From NCBI GenBank assembly GCA_017442765.1, contig JAFRZC010000097.1:1-33198 (forward strand): a stretch of DNA of 33,198 nt, given 5' to 3'. Positions 16,766 through 24,707 of this stretch are shown one piece after another. This DNA comes from Prevotella sp. GTDB taxonomy: Bacteria > Bacteroidota > Bacteroidia > Bacteroidales > Bacteroidaceae. Position numbers and translations under genes: made by a program. The notes beneath the pieces are model-generated. The model was not told the origin of the DNA. It worked only from the letters and a program-made list of their open reading frames with translations, and did no database searches. Each line of letters starts with the position of its first letter. Position 1 is the first letter of the stretch.

Positions 16766-16890
16766 GGAGTGAAAGGGATGAAAAGAGGAGTGAAAGGGAT
16801 AGAATGGGACAATAGTTTTGCTAATGGAGATACTATCGTCTCTTTCACTCCCCTTTCTTTCCCCCTTCACTCCCCTTTAACTCCTAAATA
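16766..16890. repeat. GGAGTGAAAGGG repeats in inverted arrangement
   Basis: The 149-bp gap between lptD and patB has two direct GGAGTGAAAGGGAT copies (16766 and 16787). Two copies of the complement type (CACTCCCCTTT) lie in 16845-16877, so arms of about 33 nt (16766-16798 with 16841-16873) can pair imperfectly. CTATCGTC (16833-16840) is the core also seen at 2304, 5534 and 31823. It could terminate lptD transcription. Confidence 0.55.
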
Positions 16891-16901
16891 ACAAGAAGGA
16901 T

Positions 16902-18107
16902 ATGAAACAAATCAATTTCGACGAGATTATCGACCGCAAAGACTCCGGATGCTTCAGCTACAACGGGTTGCAGGAGGAGTTTGGCCGCGGCGACCTGTTG
17001 CCCCTATGGGTGGCCGACATGGACTTTGCCACGCCACCTTTCATCATCGACGCGCTTAAGCGACGACTCGACCATCCCATTCTTGGTTATCCAAGCACAC
17101 CGGCAGCCTATCGGCAGGCCATTGTCGATTGGGTAGCTTCTCACCATCAGTGGAACATACGCCACGAGTGGGTCAGCTATATCCCCGGCATCGTCAGGGG
17201 CATCGGGCTGGTCGTCAACCGCATGACCACCCCCGACGACGAGGTCGTCATCATGCCGCCCATCTATCATCCCTTCCGCCATATTCCCGAGGGCAACAAG
17301 CGGAAAGTGGTCGAATGTCCGCTCAAAGCCTACCCCCGACCCCTCCCTGAAGGGAAGGGAGTTCTCCTCTATCCCGCCATTGACTTCGACAGGCTCGAAA
17401 CCGTCTGCAACGAGAAGACCCGCCTGCTCATTCTCTGCAATCCCCACAATCCCATCGGCATCTGCTGGGACAGAGAGGTGCTCAGCCGTCTGGCACACTT
17501 CTGTCACGAAAGAAACATCCTTGTCGTCTCCGACGAGATACACTGCGACATGACACTCTTCGGCCACAAGCACATCCCCTTCGCCAGCGTTTCAGAGGAG
17601 GCTGCCGCCATCAGCATCACCTTTCAGGCACCCACCAAGACGTTCAATATCGCCGGCATCGTCTCTTCATATGCCATCGTGCCCAACCCCGAGCTGCGCG
17701 AACGGTTCACCGGCTGGCTCGAAGCCAACGAGTTCGACTATCCACACATCTTTGCCCCCATCGCGACAATGGCAGCCTTCAGCGCAGAAGGTGAGGAGTG
17801 GCGACAGCAGATGCTCAGCTATGTGGAAGACAACGTCCGTTTTGTGGAGGACTACTGCCGCGAGTATCTGCCGCAGATACATCCCGTCCGTCCGCAGGCA
17901 TCGTTCCTCGTATGGCTCGACTGCCGTGAGCTCGGTCTCAGCCACGGCCAGCTCATCGACCTCTTCGTCAACCGCGCTCACCTTGCGCTCAACGATGGTG
18001 CCATGTTCGGCAAGCAGGGCAGCGGTTTCATGCGCCTCAACGTCGGTAAGCCCCGCGCTATCATCCGCCAGGCACTCAATCAGTTGAGAAAAGCAATAGA
18101 GAACTGA
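16902..18107 (+). CDS. PatB/MalY-type PLP-dependent C-S lyase (cystathionine beta-lyase-like)
   Basis: This 401-residue fold-type I PLP enzyme belongs to the MalY/PatB group, which cleaves C-S bonds of cystathionine or cysteine conjugates. Seen: WVADMDF near 37-43, NPHNPIG near 183-189, SDEIHCDM near 208, the PLP lysine Lys246 in APTKTFNIAG and NVGKPRA near the C-terminus. Length and motifs fit an active cytosolic enzyme. AAGAAGGAT just before ATG 16902 is one of the few Shine-Dalgarno-like sequences in the window. Around residues 143-157 the protein reads AYPRPLPEGKGVLLYPA, a stretch about eight residues longer than typical relatives. It is encoded by a CCCTCCCTGAAGGGAAGGG palindrome. It is a single gene, with a perfect hairpin downstream. 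Confidence 0.9.
   Translation: MKQINFDEIIDRKDSGCFSYNGLQEEFGRGDLLPLWVADMDFATPPFIIDALKRRLDHPILGYPSTPAAYRQAIVDWVASHHQWNIRHEWVSYIPGIVRGIGLVVNRMTTPDDEVVIMPPIYHPFRHIPEGNKRKVVECPLKAYPRPLPEGKGVLLYPAIDFDRLETVCNEKTRLLILCNPHNPIGICWDREVLSRLAHFCHERNILVVSDEIHCDMTLFGHKHIPFASVSEEAAAISITFQAPTKTFNIAGIVSSYAIVPNPELRERFTGWLEANEFDYPHIFAPIATMAAFSAEGEEWRQQMLSYVEDNVRFVEDYCREYLPQIHPVRPQASFLVWLDCRELGLSHGQLIDLFVNRAHLALNDGAMFGKQGSGFMRLNVGKPRAIIRQALNQLRKAIEN
17327..17364. repeat. CCCTCCCT-GA-AGGGAAGGG palindrome inside patB
   Basis: A near-perfect palindrome (about 17341-17359) in C-rich flanks, in frame. It encodes the RPLPEGKG peptide, comparable with PLPKGG in the membrane protein at 24.1 kb. Confidence 0.6.
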
Positions 18108-18129
18108 TAAACAACAGGTTATGTTTCCC

Positions 18130-18176
18130 ATTCCAAAAGACGGTCTTTCGGGTTGCGAAAGACCGTCTTTTGGAAT
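18130..18176. terminator. Perfect 21-bp hairpin between convergent genes
   Basis: Arms 18130-18150 and 18156-18176 are exact complements around a GGTTG loop. It lies 22 bp after the patB stop and 61 bp beyond the stop of the convergent unknown gene, so it could terminate both. The AAAGACGGTCTTTCGGGTTG core is shared with repeats at 4029-4056 and 12800-12812. Confidence 0.7.
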
Positions 18177-18237
18177 AAATTCCCTAGGGAATTTTGTGCG
18201 AAAGGCGTTGTTTCGTTTTTCACCAGCCTTGCAGTCC

Positions 18238-19041
18238 TTATTTCTTCCCTAAGTTCTGGATAAACTGCCATGCGGTCTCGTGTTTCTTCACCTTGATAAG
18301 GCTGTTGTGAGAAACGACATACTCCGACAGTCCCTCACGCTGAGCACCATGGTGCCAGTCGTAGGTATAGCCCAGCTGAGTCCAGGGCAGGGGACTGTCG
18401 TCCTCGTAGGCCGAGGCCACGCTGTAGCGGTACCACTCACGGAAATTTGTCTCACCGATAGTGTATTTCTCGTCAGCGTATGCCGGAAAGTCAAGTCCGG
18501 CTGAAGTCGTGGTGATGTCGGGGTCATGGGCAGGACGGAAAGTGGTCTCCGGGTCGGCATAGAACTGCACCATGATGTCGTAGTCGCAATCGGGACTGAG
18601 GCCGTACATCTGTATCAGACGCATGTGGGCGGCAATGCTGTCGAGACCTTCAAACGCCTGTTTCTTCTGAATCCAGTTTACCGGCAGCGTCACCCATGTG
18701 CCCGTCTCGCGGTCAATACGGTGCAGGTCGTCGCGACTGAAGAACCGCTGCAAACGGCTCGAATCGACAAGTGTCACACAGAGCACCATGTCGTGCCCGT
18801 CGATGGTCGTCCACTCCTCGCCGGGATAGTCCTTGCGGATAGGCACAAGGTTGTGCGAGATTTTCGAGGTGTCGAGCTGCTGCGCGTCGCGGATAGCCGC
18901 GGCAAGGTCGGCTTGTAGCAGCGAGTCGTTCTCATACCACGCCTGCTCCTCTGCGGCCTTTTCCGCTTTAGGGGCAAACACGAAATAACATCCTACTGCG
19001 ACCAGCGCAGCCAGAAATAAGAAAACAACTAATTTTTTCAT
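18238..19041 (-). CDS. Hypothetical membrane-anchored or exported protein (267 aa)
   Basis: The family is not recognised. MKKLVVFLFLAALVAVGCYFVFA is either an uncleaved anchor or a lipoprotein signal (Cys18 after VAVG, a weak lipobox). The mature part is soluble and mixed alpha/beta, with no catalytic motif that I can name. Readable conserved-looking patches are DYPGEEWTTIDGHDMVLCVTLVDSS (about 73-97) and LPWTQLGYTYDWHH (about 218-231). It begins 26 bp after the YARHG-domain gene on the same strand and is probably the last gene of a unit with the antiporter. The perfect hairpin at 18130-18176 lies downstream. Confidence 0.75.
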   Translation of the reverse strand: MKKLVVFLFLAALVAVGCYFVFAPKAEKAAEEQAWYENDSLLQADLAAAIRDAQQLDTSKISHNLVPIRKDYPGEEWTTIDGHDMVLCVTLVDSSRLQRFFSRDDLHRIDRETGTWVTLPVNWIQKKQAFEGLDSIAAHMRLIQMYGLSPDCDYDIMVQFYADPETTFRPAHDPDITTTSAGLDFPAYADEKYTIGETNFREWYRYSVASAYEDDSPLPWTQLGYTYDWHHGAQREGLSEYVVSHNSLIKVKKHETAWQFIQNLGKK

Positions 19042-19067
19042 TGTCGATTATTCTTTAGGGTTAAAAT

Positions 19068-19796
19068 TCATTCTTCGAAGTCCGACTGGTCAACGTCGCC
19101 GGCCACGTCGGCAGGATGCAGTCCCGCAGGCAGTGCCTCCTCGCTCTTGATCATCTCGATGTTGGTGCGCTCGATGATGTTCAGGCGGATGGCATTGTTG
19201 TCGGCACAAGGCTTGTACCAGGGCATCGGGCCAAACCACTCCTGTAAGTCTTTCGAGGCAAAGCGGTAGCCGTGGCGGGCGAGGATCTCGTTGCGCATGA
19301 GCCGCAGCTCCTCGCGGGGAATCTTTCCAAGATAGGTCTTGTTGAGCAGGGCGGTGCAGAGAATGTCGCTGGGCAGCTCCGACTCAAGATTTTCCTGTTG
19401 TGCCAGGCAATCCTCCAGATTGTCGGGCGTAAGCACCAAGATGTGCATGGCATCGCCGTTAGGCTTGCGGACGGCAAGGAAGTTCATGCCATCCTGTCTA
19501 ACGTACTGCACGCGCCAGCCAAACTCGGCAAACAGGAATGGCGGCTCATCGGCCTGACGACTGGGCTGCAACGTATATTCGCCTTGCCTGCCTTTTACTT
19601 TTTCCAAAGTTAGCTCACTGTCGTAATCGCCCAAGCCATCTCCGCTTGTCATATAAACAACACTCCCCATGCGCACCTCCTGTACGGTGTAAAGTGCGCT
19701 TCCATCGAAGAACTTATCGCCCTTTCGGATGGTTTGTCCCTGAACTGCAAGTGTGCAGGCAAGCACTACAATGATTGATAAAAGATTCTTTTTCAT
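19068..19796 (-). CDS. Exported YARHG-domain protein
   Basis: A signal peptide (MKKNLLSIIVVLACTLAVQGQ) is followed by an unclassified beta-rich region. A YARHG domain then spans about residues 155-215: LRLMRNEILARHGYRF, FASKDLQEWF and MPWYKP match the family signature for a small extracytoplasmic domain thought to bind peptidoglycan or other cell-wall ligands. The protein is 242 residues from ATG 19796. The longer open frame runs into the antiporter gene and lacks a signal peptide at its start. It lies 22 bp after the antiporter gene and 26 bp before the unknown gene, suggesting an operon. The molecular function of YARHG is not firmly established. Confidence 0.85.
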   Translation of the reverse strand: MKKNLLSIIVVLACTLAVQGQTIRKGDKFFDGSALYTVQEVRMGSVVYMTSGDGLGDYDSELTLEKVKGRQGEYTLQPSRQADEPPFLFAEFGWRVQYVRQDGMNFLAVRKPNGDAMHILVLTPDNLEDCLAQQENLESELPSDILCTALLNKTYLGKIPREELRLMRNEILARHGYRFASKDLQEWFGPMPWYKPCADNNAIRLNIIERTNIEMIKSEEALPAGLHPADVAGDVDQSDFEE

Positions 19797-19818
19797 ATTT
19801 GATTGTTTTTTAGAAATA

Positions 19819-22068
19819 TCAGTTTTCCAGTCGGTCAATGTCAGCCTGCTCGCCGACCACCCAAACGACATCGCCTTGCGCAAACCGACGACGGGAATTG
19901 ATTTGCGTAAGGTTACGCTGCCCCTCCTCAACACCGACCACCATGCAGCCATACTGTTCGCGGATGCCGCTCTCCACGATAGTCTTGCCGATGAACGGGC
20001 TGCCCGATGTGATGATGAGTTTGTGCAGCCGCATCTCGCGCTTCTCAATCTCCGGGTCTTCCTCTATAAACTCGTCGCGCATGGTCGAGGCAAACAGCTG
20101 CATCTGCTCGTCGTCGCCGATGACCTGTATGCGGTCGCCAGGGAAGATCATGTCGTCGGCGCCGGGGATGTTGATGCGCTGCCGACCACGGAGAATGCTG
20201 CTGATGTGTACGCCGAAACGCTGACCGATGCGCAGCTGCCGAAGTGTCTGCCCTGTCCACGACGACTCGCGCGGCACCTCGAACTCCTCTATATGGATGT
20301 CGCGGTCGAGCAGGTGACCCTCGAAGAGCGGCCGTTTACGCCCCGACACCCTCGCGGCTATTTCGCGCGACCGCAGGTTCTGCACAAACATGCGTTCCAA
20401 TCGGATGCTGCGTTTCTTCAGACTGCGCGACATTACCATCAGCACAATGGCCACAAGGGCGAGCGTGATGATGAGGGCGTTCTTGAAGCGTGTGAGATAA
20501 TTGATGATATAGAACACGAAGTTAGCTGCTATGGCCACACGCGCCAATACCGTGAACAACAGCGGCAGACGGTTGATGCGCCGCTCCGTCCACAGTGCCT
20601 TGAACTCCTCCGAGTGGTTTTTCTTCATCACCATGGCCCGCAGGAAGGGGGCTATCAGCACGAGCGTGAGCAGTCCTGTGATGCCGTTTGCCCACCAGTG
20701 GAACTCCCACGTCGGATGTATGTTGCGGACGAACGGCAGGAAGAGCGTGAACATGATGGTGATGACGGCAGCCGAGAGGATGGAATAGACCACCGTGTAG
20801 CCCGTCATCTGCATGAGCAGCGAGCGCCAAAGGCTCTTCTCCGAGGCTGTTGACTGTTCCGCTGAGCCCAGATGGTTCAGCCGTCGCAACCACCGCTTCG
20901 GCATCCGCCGCTCCAGCAGCCGATAGACAGGCTCAGAGAGGCGTATCATGTAGGGAGTGAGGAAGGTTGTGATGACCGACACGGCCACGACAACCGGATA
21001 GAGGAAGTCGCCGATGACCCCGAGCGACAAGCCCAGCGAGGCAATGATGAAGGCAAACTCGCCAATCTGCGCCATCGAGAAGCCGCAGCGCATGGCGGTC
21101 TTCAGCGGCTGGCCGCTCAGCAGGAAGCCCGTAGAGCCGAAAATGCTCTGGCCGAGAAGGATGGCAAGGACGATGACGACGATGGGCAGGGCATACTCAA
21201 CAAGTATCTTCGGATCAACCAGCATACCCACCGACACAAAGAACACCGCTCCAAACAAGTTCTTCACCGGCTCCACCACCCGCTCAATCTTCTCGGCCTC
21301 GATGGTTTCGGCCAGTATGCTGCCCATCACGAAAGCACCGAACGCCGAGCTGAACCCGGCCTTTGTCGCCACGACCGCCATCAGGCAGCACAGCCCCAGG
21401 GACACGATGAGCAATGTCTCATCGGTCATCAGCCGCCGCGTTCGCCGCAGCAGCATCGGGATGAAGAAGATGCCCACCACGAACCACAACACAAGTATGC
21501 CGCCCAGCCGCAACACACTCTGCAGCATCTGCCCGCCGTCGGGATTCTTCCCAGTGGCAATGGTCGAGAGCATCACCATCATCACAATGGCAAGTATATC
21601 CTCCAATATGAGCACACTCATCACCAGCGATGCAAACCGTTGCTGGCGCAGCCCCATGTCGTCGAAAGCTTTATAGATAATTGTAGTTGACGACATGGCA
21701 AGCATGCCGCCGAGGAAAACGCAGTTCATCTGCGACCAACCGAACACCTTGCCCACACAGATGCCAATCATCATCATCGAGAAGATGATGGTACAGGCCG
21801 CAATCACAGGCGAGAGCCCCATCTTCAGAATCTTCTTGAACGAGAACTCCAGTCCTAAGGAGAACAGCAGGAACATCACACCGATGTCGGCCCACGTCTG
21901 GATGTTCTCCTTATCAACCACCGACGCGAGGTAGGGCATGTGGGGCGAGACAAGAAATCCGGCCACGATATAGCCGAGTACAAGCGGCTGCCTGAGCCTC
22001 TTGAACACCAGCGTCACCACTCCGGCCACAACCAGTATCAGTGCAAGGTCTTTAATGAGGTCCTCCAT
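19819..22068 (-). CDS. CPA2-type cation:proton antiporter with two C-terminal TrkA_C domains
   Basis: This 749-residue inner-membrane protein is of the KefB/CPA2 monovalent cation:proton antiporter family. Residues 1-390 form the Na_H_exchanger domain with about 12 membrane helices (LVLGYIVAGFLVSP, FLLFSLGLEFS, AMSSTTIIYKAFDDMG and LVMSVLILEDILAIVMM). A further membrane region near 410-545 is separated by a loop. Two TrkA_C/RCK_C regulatory domains follow: about 585-650 (SSWTGQTLRQLRIGQRFGVHISSI...GDRIQVIGDD) and about 675-749 (LHKLIITSGSPFIGKTIVESGIREQYG...GDVVWVVGE). No NAD-binding RCK_N domain is seen. The start ATG 22068 is well placed. Transport of K+ or Na+ cannot be decided from sequence. 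It leads the antiporter-YARHG-unknown group; no clear promoter was found in the 105-bp gap after pepT. Confidence 0.92.
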   Translation of the reverse strand: MEDLIKDLALILVVAGVVTLVFKRLRQPLVLGYIVAGFLVSPHMPYLASVVDKENIQTWADIGVMFLLFSLGLEFSFKKILKMGLSPVIAACTIIFSMMMIGICVGKVFGWSQMNCVFLGGMLAMSSTTIIYKAFDDMGLRQQRFASLVMSVLILEDILAIVMMVMLSTIATGKNPDGGQMLQSVLRLGGILVLWFVVGIFFIPMLLRRTRRLMTDETLLIVSLGLCCLMAVVATKAGFSSAFGAFVMGSILAETIEAEKIERVVEPVKNLFGAVFFVSVGMLVDPKILVEYALPIVVIVLAILLGQSIFGSTGFLLSGQPLKTAMRCGFSMAQIGEFAFIIASLGLSLGVIGDFLYPVVVAVSVITTFLTPYMIRLSEPVYRLLERRMPKRWLRRLNHLGSAEQSTASEKSLWRSLLMQMTGYTVVYSILSAAVITIMFTLFLPFVRNIHPTWEFHWWANGITGLLTLVLIAPFLRAMVMKKNHSEEFKALWTERRINRLPLLFTVLARVAIAANFVFYIINYLTRFKNALIITLALVAIVLMVMSRSLKKRSIRLERMFVQNLRSREIAARVSGRKRPLFEGHLLDRDIHIEEFEVPRESSWTGQTLRQLRIGQRFGVHISSILRGRQRINIPGADDMIFPGDRIQVIGDDEQMQLFASTMRDEFIEEDPEIEKREMRLHKLIITSGSPFIGKTIVESGIREQYGCMVVGVEEGQRNLTQINSRRRFAQGDVVWVVGEQADIDRLEN

Positions 22069-22173
22069 TGGTTTTAATTCTATTTAGACACAGAGATAAT
22101 TCTTTTCACTTCTCAGACAAAGAACAATTCTTTTTATCTCTCTGTCAAAAAATCTCTTTGTCTATTCTCAAGA

Positions 22174-23397
22174 TTATCTCTTTGTCTGCGCAGTGAGCTG
22201 GCAGATGCGCACGATGACCTCAACGGCCTTCTGCATGACCTGAATACTGACGAACTCAAACGGCCCGTGGAAATTCACACCGCCGGCAAAGATATTCGGA
22301 CAGGGCAGCCCACGGAACGAGAGCTGTGCACCGTCGGTACCTCCGCGTATGGGCTGCACACGTGGCGGCACGTCGCAGTCCTTCATCGCCTGAAGCACAA
22401 TGTCGATAACATGCATCTGCGGGTCAATCTTCTCCTTCATGTTGTAGTACTGGTCCTTGATGTCGGCCGTCACCGTACCCGCACCATATTTCTCGTTCAT
22501 CTCCTCCACACACTGAGCCATGAACTGCTTGCGCTGCTCGAAACGTGCGCGGTCATGGTCGCGGATGATGTACGACAGCTGCGCCTCCTCAATGCCGCTC
22601 TTGATGCCCAGCAGATGGTAGAAGCCCTCGTAGCCCTCCGTCGTCTCAGGAGTCTCATCGGCAGGCAGCAGGGCAGTGAATTCTGCGGCGAGGAGGTTGG
22701 CGTTTACCATTTTCCCCTTGGCATAGCCCGGATGCACGCTCACACCTTTTATCTGAATCTTTGCCGAAGCCGCGTTAAAGTTCTCATACTCCAGCTCGCC
22801 GAGGTCGCCGCCGTCGATGGTATAAGCCCACTGACAGCCAAACTTCTCCACATTGAAATGGTGGGCACCCATGCCAATCTCCTCGTCGGGATTAAAGCCC
22901 ACGCGGATGTCGCCATGCTCAATCTCGGGGTGGTCGCGCAGCCAGCACATCGCCTGCACAATCTCAGCAATGCCCGCCTTATCGTCAGCACCAAGCAGTG
23001 TATGCCCGTCGGTCACGATAAGATCCTCACCCACATGAGCCTTCAGTTCGGGAAACTTCACCGGCGACGAGACAATACCCTCAGAGAGAACGATGTCGCC
23101 GCCGTCGTATTTTTCCACGATGCGCGGTTTGATGTCGGCACCCGAGCAGTCGGGACTCGTGTCGTAGTGCGAGATGAAGCCGATGGTTGGTATATCCTTC
23201 TGCGTATTCGCCTTCAGCGTGGCATAGATATAACCCTGCTCATCCATTTCCACCTCAGAGAGCCCCTCGGATTCCAGTTCTTTCTTCAGATACTCGGCAA
23301 AAACCAGTTGCTTCGCCGTACTCGGCACAGTCTGCGAGTCCTCGGCAGACTGCGTGTCAAACTGCGTATAGTTCAAAAAACGTTTAACAATATCCAT
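22174..23397 (-). CDS. pepT: Peptidase T (tripeptide aminopeptidase)
   Basis: PepT is a cytosolic M20B dizinc aminopeptidase that removes the N-terminal residue from tripeptides. Metal-site motifs are intact: ISHYDTSPD near 75-83, [12 protein letters not shown] near 137, NPDEEIGMG near 172, [18 protein letters not shown] near 195-212 and VNFHGPFEF near 378. The 407-residue length is normal. The start is ATG 23397; an in-frame TTG six bases earlier is a poorer choice. Two consecutive TTTG-19-TATCTTTG promoters lie upstream, so the gene is transcribed on its own, perhaps continuing into the antiporter gene 105 bp downstream. That gap contains several CTCTTTGTCT-like direct repeats. Confidence 0.97.
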   Translation of the reverse strand: MDIVKRFLNYTQFDTQSAEDSQTVPSTAKQLVFAEYLKKELESEGLSEVEMDEQGYIYATLKANTQKDIPTIGFISHYDTSPDCSGADIKPRIVEKYDGGDIVLSEGIVSSPVKFPELKAHVGEDLIVTDGHTLLGADDKAGIAEIVQAMCWLRDHPEIEHGDIRVGFNPDEEIGMGAHHFNVEKFGCQWAYTIDGGDLGELEYENFNAASAKIQIKGVSVHPGYAKGKMVNANLLAAEFTALLPADETPETTEGYEGFYHLLGIKSGIEEAQLSYIIRDHDRARFEQRKQFMAQCVEEMNEKYGAGTVTADIKDQYYNMKEKIDPQMHVIDIVLQAMKDCDVPPRVQPIRGGTDGAQLSFRGLPCPNIFAGGVNFHGPFEFVSIQVMQKAVEVIVRICQLTAQTKR

Positions 23398-23426
23398 AGT
23401 CAAAATGTTGTTATTATTTTCCTTTG

Positions 23427-23457
23427 CAAAGATAGTGCAAACTGAGCGGAAAACAAA
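23427..23457 (-). promoter_or_regulatory. pepT promoter P1 (proximal)
   Basis: On the minus strand TTTG (23457-23454), 19 bp, TATCTTTG (23434-23427), then ATG at 23397 about 30 bp on. It is a full match to the Bacteroidota housekeeping promoter. Confidence 0.75.
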
Positions 23458-23509
23458 ATAAATACAATTTTTTTTTATTTCCGAGGTGCAGCCTATCTTC
23501 GACCCCAGT

Positions 23510-23540
23510 CAAAGATAGTGTAAAATTTCGATTAAGCAAA
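23510..23540 (-). promoter_or_regulatory. pepT promoter P2 (distal)
   Basis: On the minus strand TTTG (23540-23537), 19 bp, TATCTTTG (23517-23510). Spacing and boxes are the same as P1, 83 bp further upstream; the CAAAGATAGTG sequence is shared by both. Confidence 0.65.
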
Positions 23541-23603
23541 GAGAAAGGCAAAATTTTTCCGGAATTGGGAGGCTTTTTTACGGTGCCAGATTCTTTGCTG
23601 CGT

Positions 23604-24707
23604 CTATGCTTTTCGTCGGTGGGCAATGACGAGAAGGACGAATGCGGCTACAAGGACTGCGGCCAGACAGAATAGGAAGTAACGCCTGTAGCCCAGCTCG
23701 AACTGCAACTGCCCGGAAACCGCAAGGCTCAGAACGAACGCTCCTCCGTCCCATTTTCCCATGCCTGTGTGGCGGCAGGCGGAGAGGATGTAGCCGATGG
23801 CAGTCTGACTGATGAAGATAAGCGATAGGACGAGCAGATAGTTTTTGGGCAGCCACCGGCTCAAGACAACATAGACCGATGTGGCAATGATGGCTGCGAG
23901 AATGGTAGTGTGCAGTCGTCGCAACTTAAACACCCGAGGAATTGAGGAGAGCGGGCGGGGACAGTGGAAACCGATGGCCAAGCCGGCCACGCCGACAGCT
24001 CCCATGGCAAAGGCATACTCCTGCGGCGACAGGCCGAGCCCGCCATTGTGGGGCATGTCGATGAGGAACAAGGTGGGCACGATGAGCATCAAGCCTAAAA
24101 CCCACCCCCAACCCCTCCCCAAGGGAGGGGGGAGAGGTTTTGGGGGGGTACTCTCCCCTCCCTTGGGGAGGGGTTGGGGGTGGGGTCGGGTTTCGGGGAT
24201 GGCTTTTCCTATATACGGCAGCAGGGCACAAGCCAGCGACAATGCCGCGGCAGCATAGAAGGCCATGCTCCAGGATAGTGCAAAGCCATTGCGCTCGAAT
24301 ACCTGAATGTTGCCGACCGTCATTAGGATTAATCCTTGGGCGACCAGCAGCGCCACCCATACGGCCATAGGTTTTCCTGTGGTGGGTTTCTCCTGTTGGG
24401 TGGCTGTGGTGAGCGCCAGCAGATAGAAGACGGGTATTGACAGCCACATCTGTAGGGTGCCTGATGTGGTGGCGGCGATATAGCCCAATGCGGTGAAGAG
24501 CGCCGCGCTTACAAGAGCGAAAATAGAGAAATGGATGGTGAAAAACCTGCCATAGGCGCAAAGCACAGGCAGCAGTAACCCCGTAGCATAGAGCGCTATC
24601 CATGGGTTTCCCATGTGCAGCTGCTTGAAATAGACAACAGAGAGCACGGCCGTCGCTGCCAGTATGGGGAGGCCCGAAAGGGGCACGTGTTTACTTTTTC
24701 TTTCCAA
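23604..24707 (-). CDS. Polytopic membrane protein, MFS-like, with repeat insertion
   Basis: This protein of about 367 residues has roughly ten to eleven hydrophobic segments and looks like a major-facilitator-type or related transporter; I cannot name the substrate. It is the third gene of the minus operon after the AmpG-like permease, overlapping that gene's 3' end by 17 bp if the TTG at 24707 is used. GTG 24686 is the alternative start, directly after the preceding stop. In the middle (about residues 175-207), a loop between two membrane halves reads RPHPQPLPKGGESTPPKPLP... It is encoded by a perfect 30-bp inverted repeat (24101-24184), so it is repeat-derived. A basic C-terminus (AHRRKA) suggests a cytoplasmic end. 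The context suggests a role linked to cell-wall fragment handling, which is inference only. Confidence 0.75.
   Translation of the reverse strand: MERKSKHVPLSGLPILAATAVLSVVYFKQLHMGNPWIALYATGLLLPVLCAYGRFFTIHFSIFALVSAALFTALGYIAATTSGTLQMWLSIPVFYLLALTTATQQEKPTTGKPMAVWVALLVAQGLILMTVGNIQVFERNGFALSWSMAFYAAAALSLACALLPYIGKAIPETRPHPQPLPKGGESTPPKPLPPPLGRGWGWVLGLMLIVPTLFLIDMPHNGGLGLSPQEYAFAMGAVGVAGLAIGFHCPRPLSSIPRVFKLRRLHTTILAAIIATSVYVVLSRWLPKNYLLVLSLIFISQTAIGYILSACRHTGMGKWDGGAFVLSLAVSGQLQFELGYRRYFLFCLAAVLVAAFVLLVIAHRRKA
24101..24184. repeat. Perfect 30-bp inverted repeat (CCCTCCCTTGGGGAGGGG type) inside a coding sequence
   Basis: Arms 24101-24130 and 24155-24184 are exact complements with a 24-nt spacer. 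Each arm contains the CCCCTCCC/GGGAGGGG core of the palindromic family seen in lptD and patB. It lies in frame in the loop of the membrane-protein gene, and G runs on one strand could form quadruplexes. Confidence 0.85.

Noticed and set aside
19797..20048. N-terminal extension of the YARHG protein
   Set aside because: It overlaps the antiporter gene and would bury the signal peptide in the middle of the protein.
19753..20853. 366-codon plus-strand frame opposite the antiporter gene
   Set aside because: Composition is typical of an antisense shadow and no motif is visible; the minus-strand antiporter is certain.
22267..23445. 392-codon plus-strand frame opposite pepT
   Set aside because: pepT motifs and two promoters on the minus strand explain this region.
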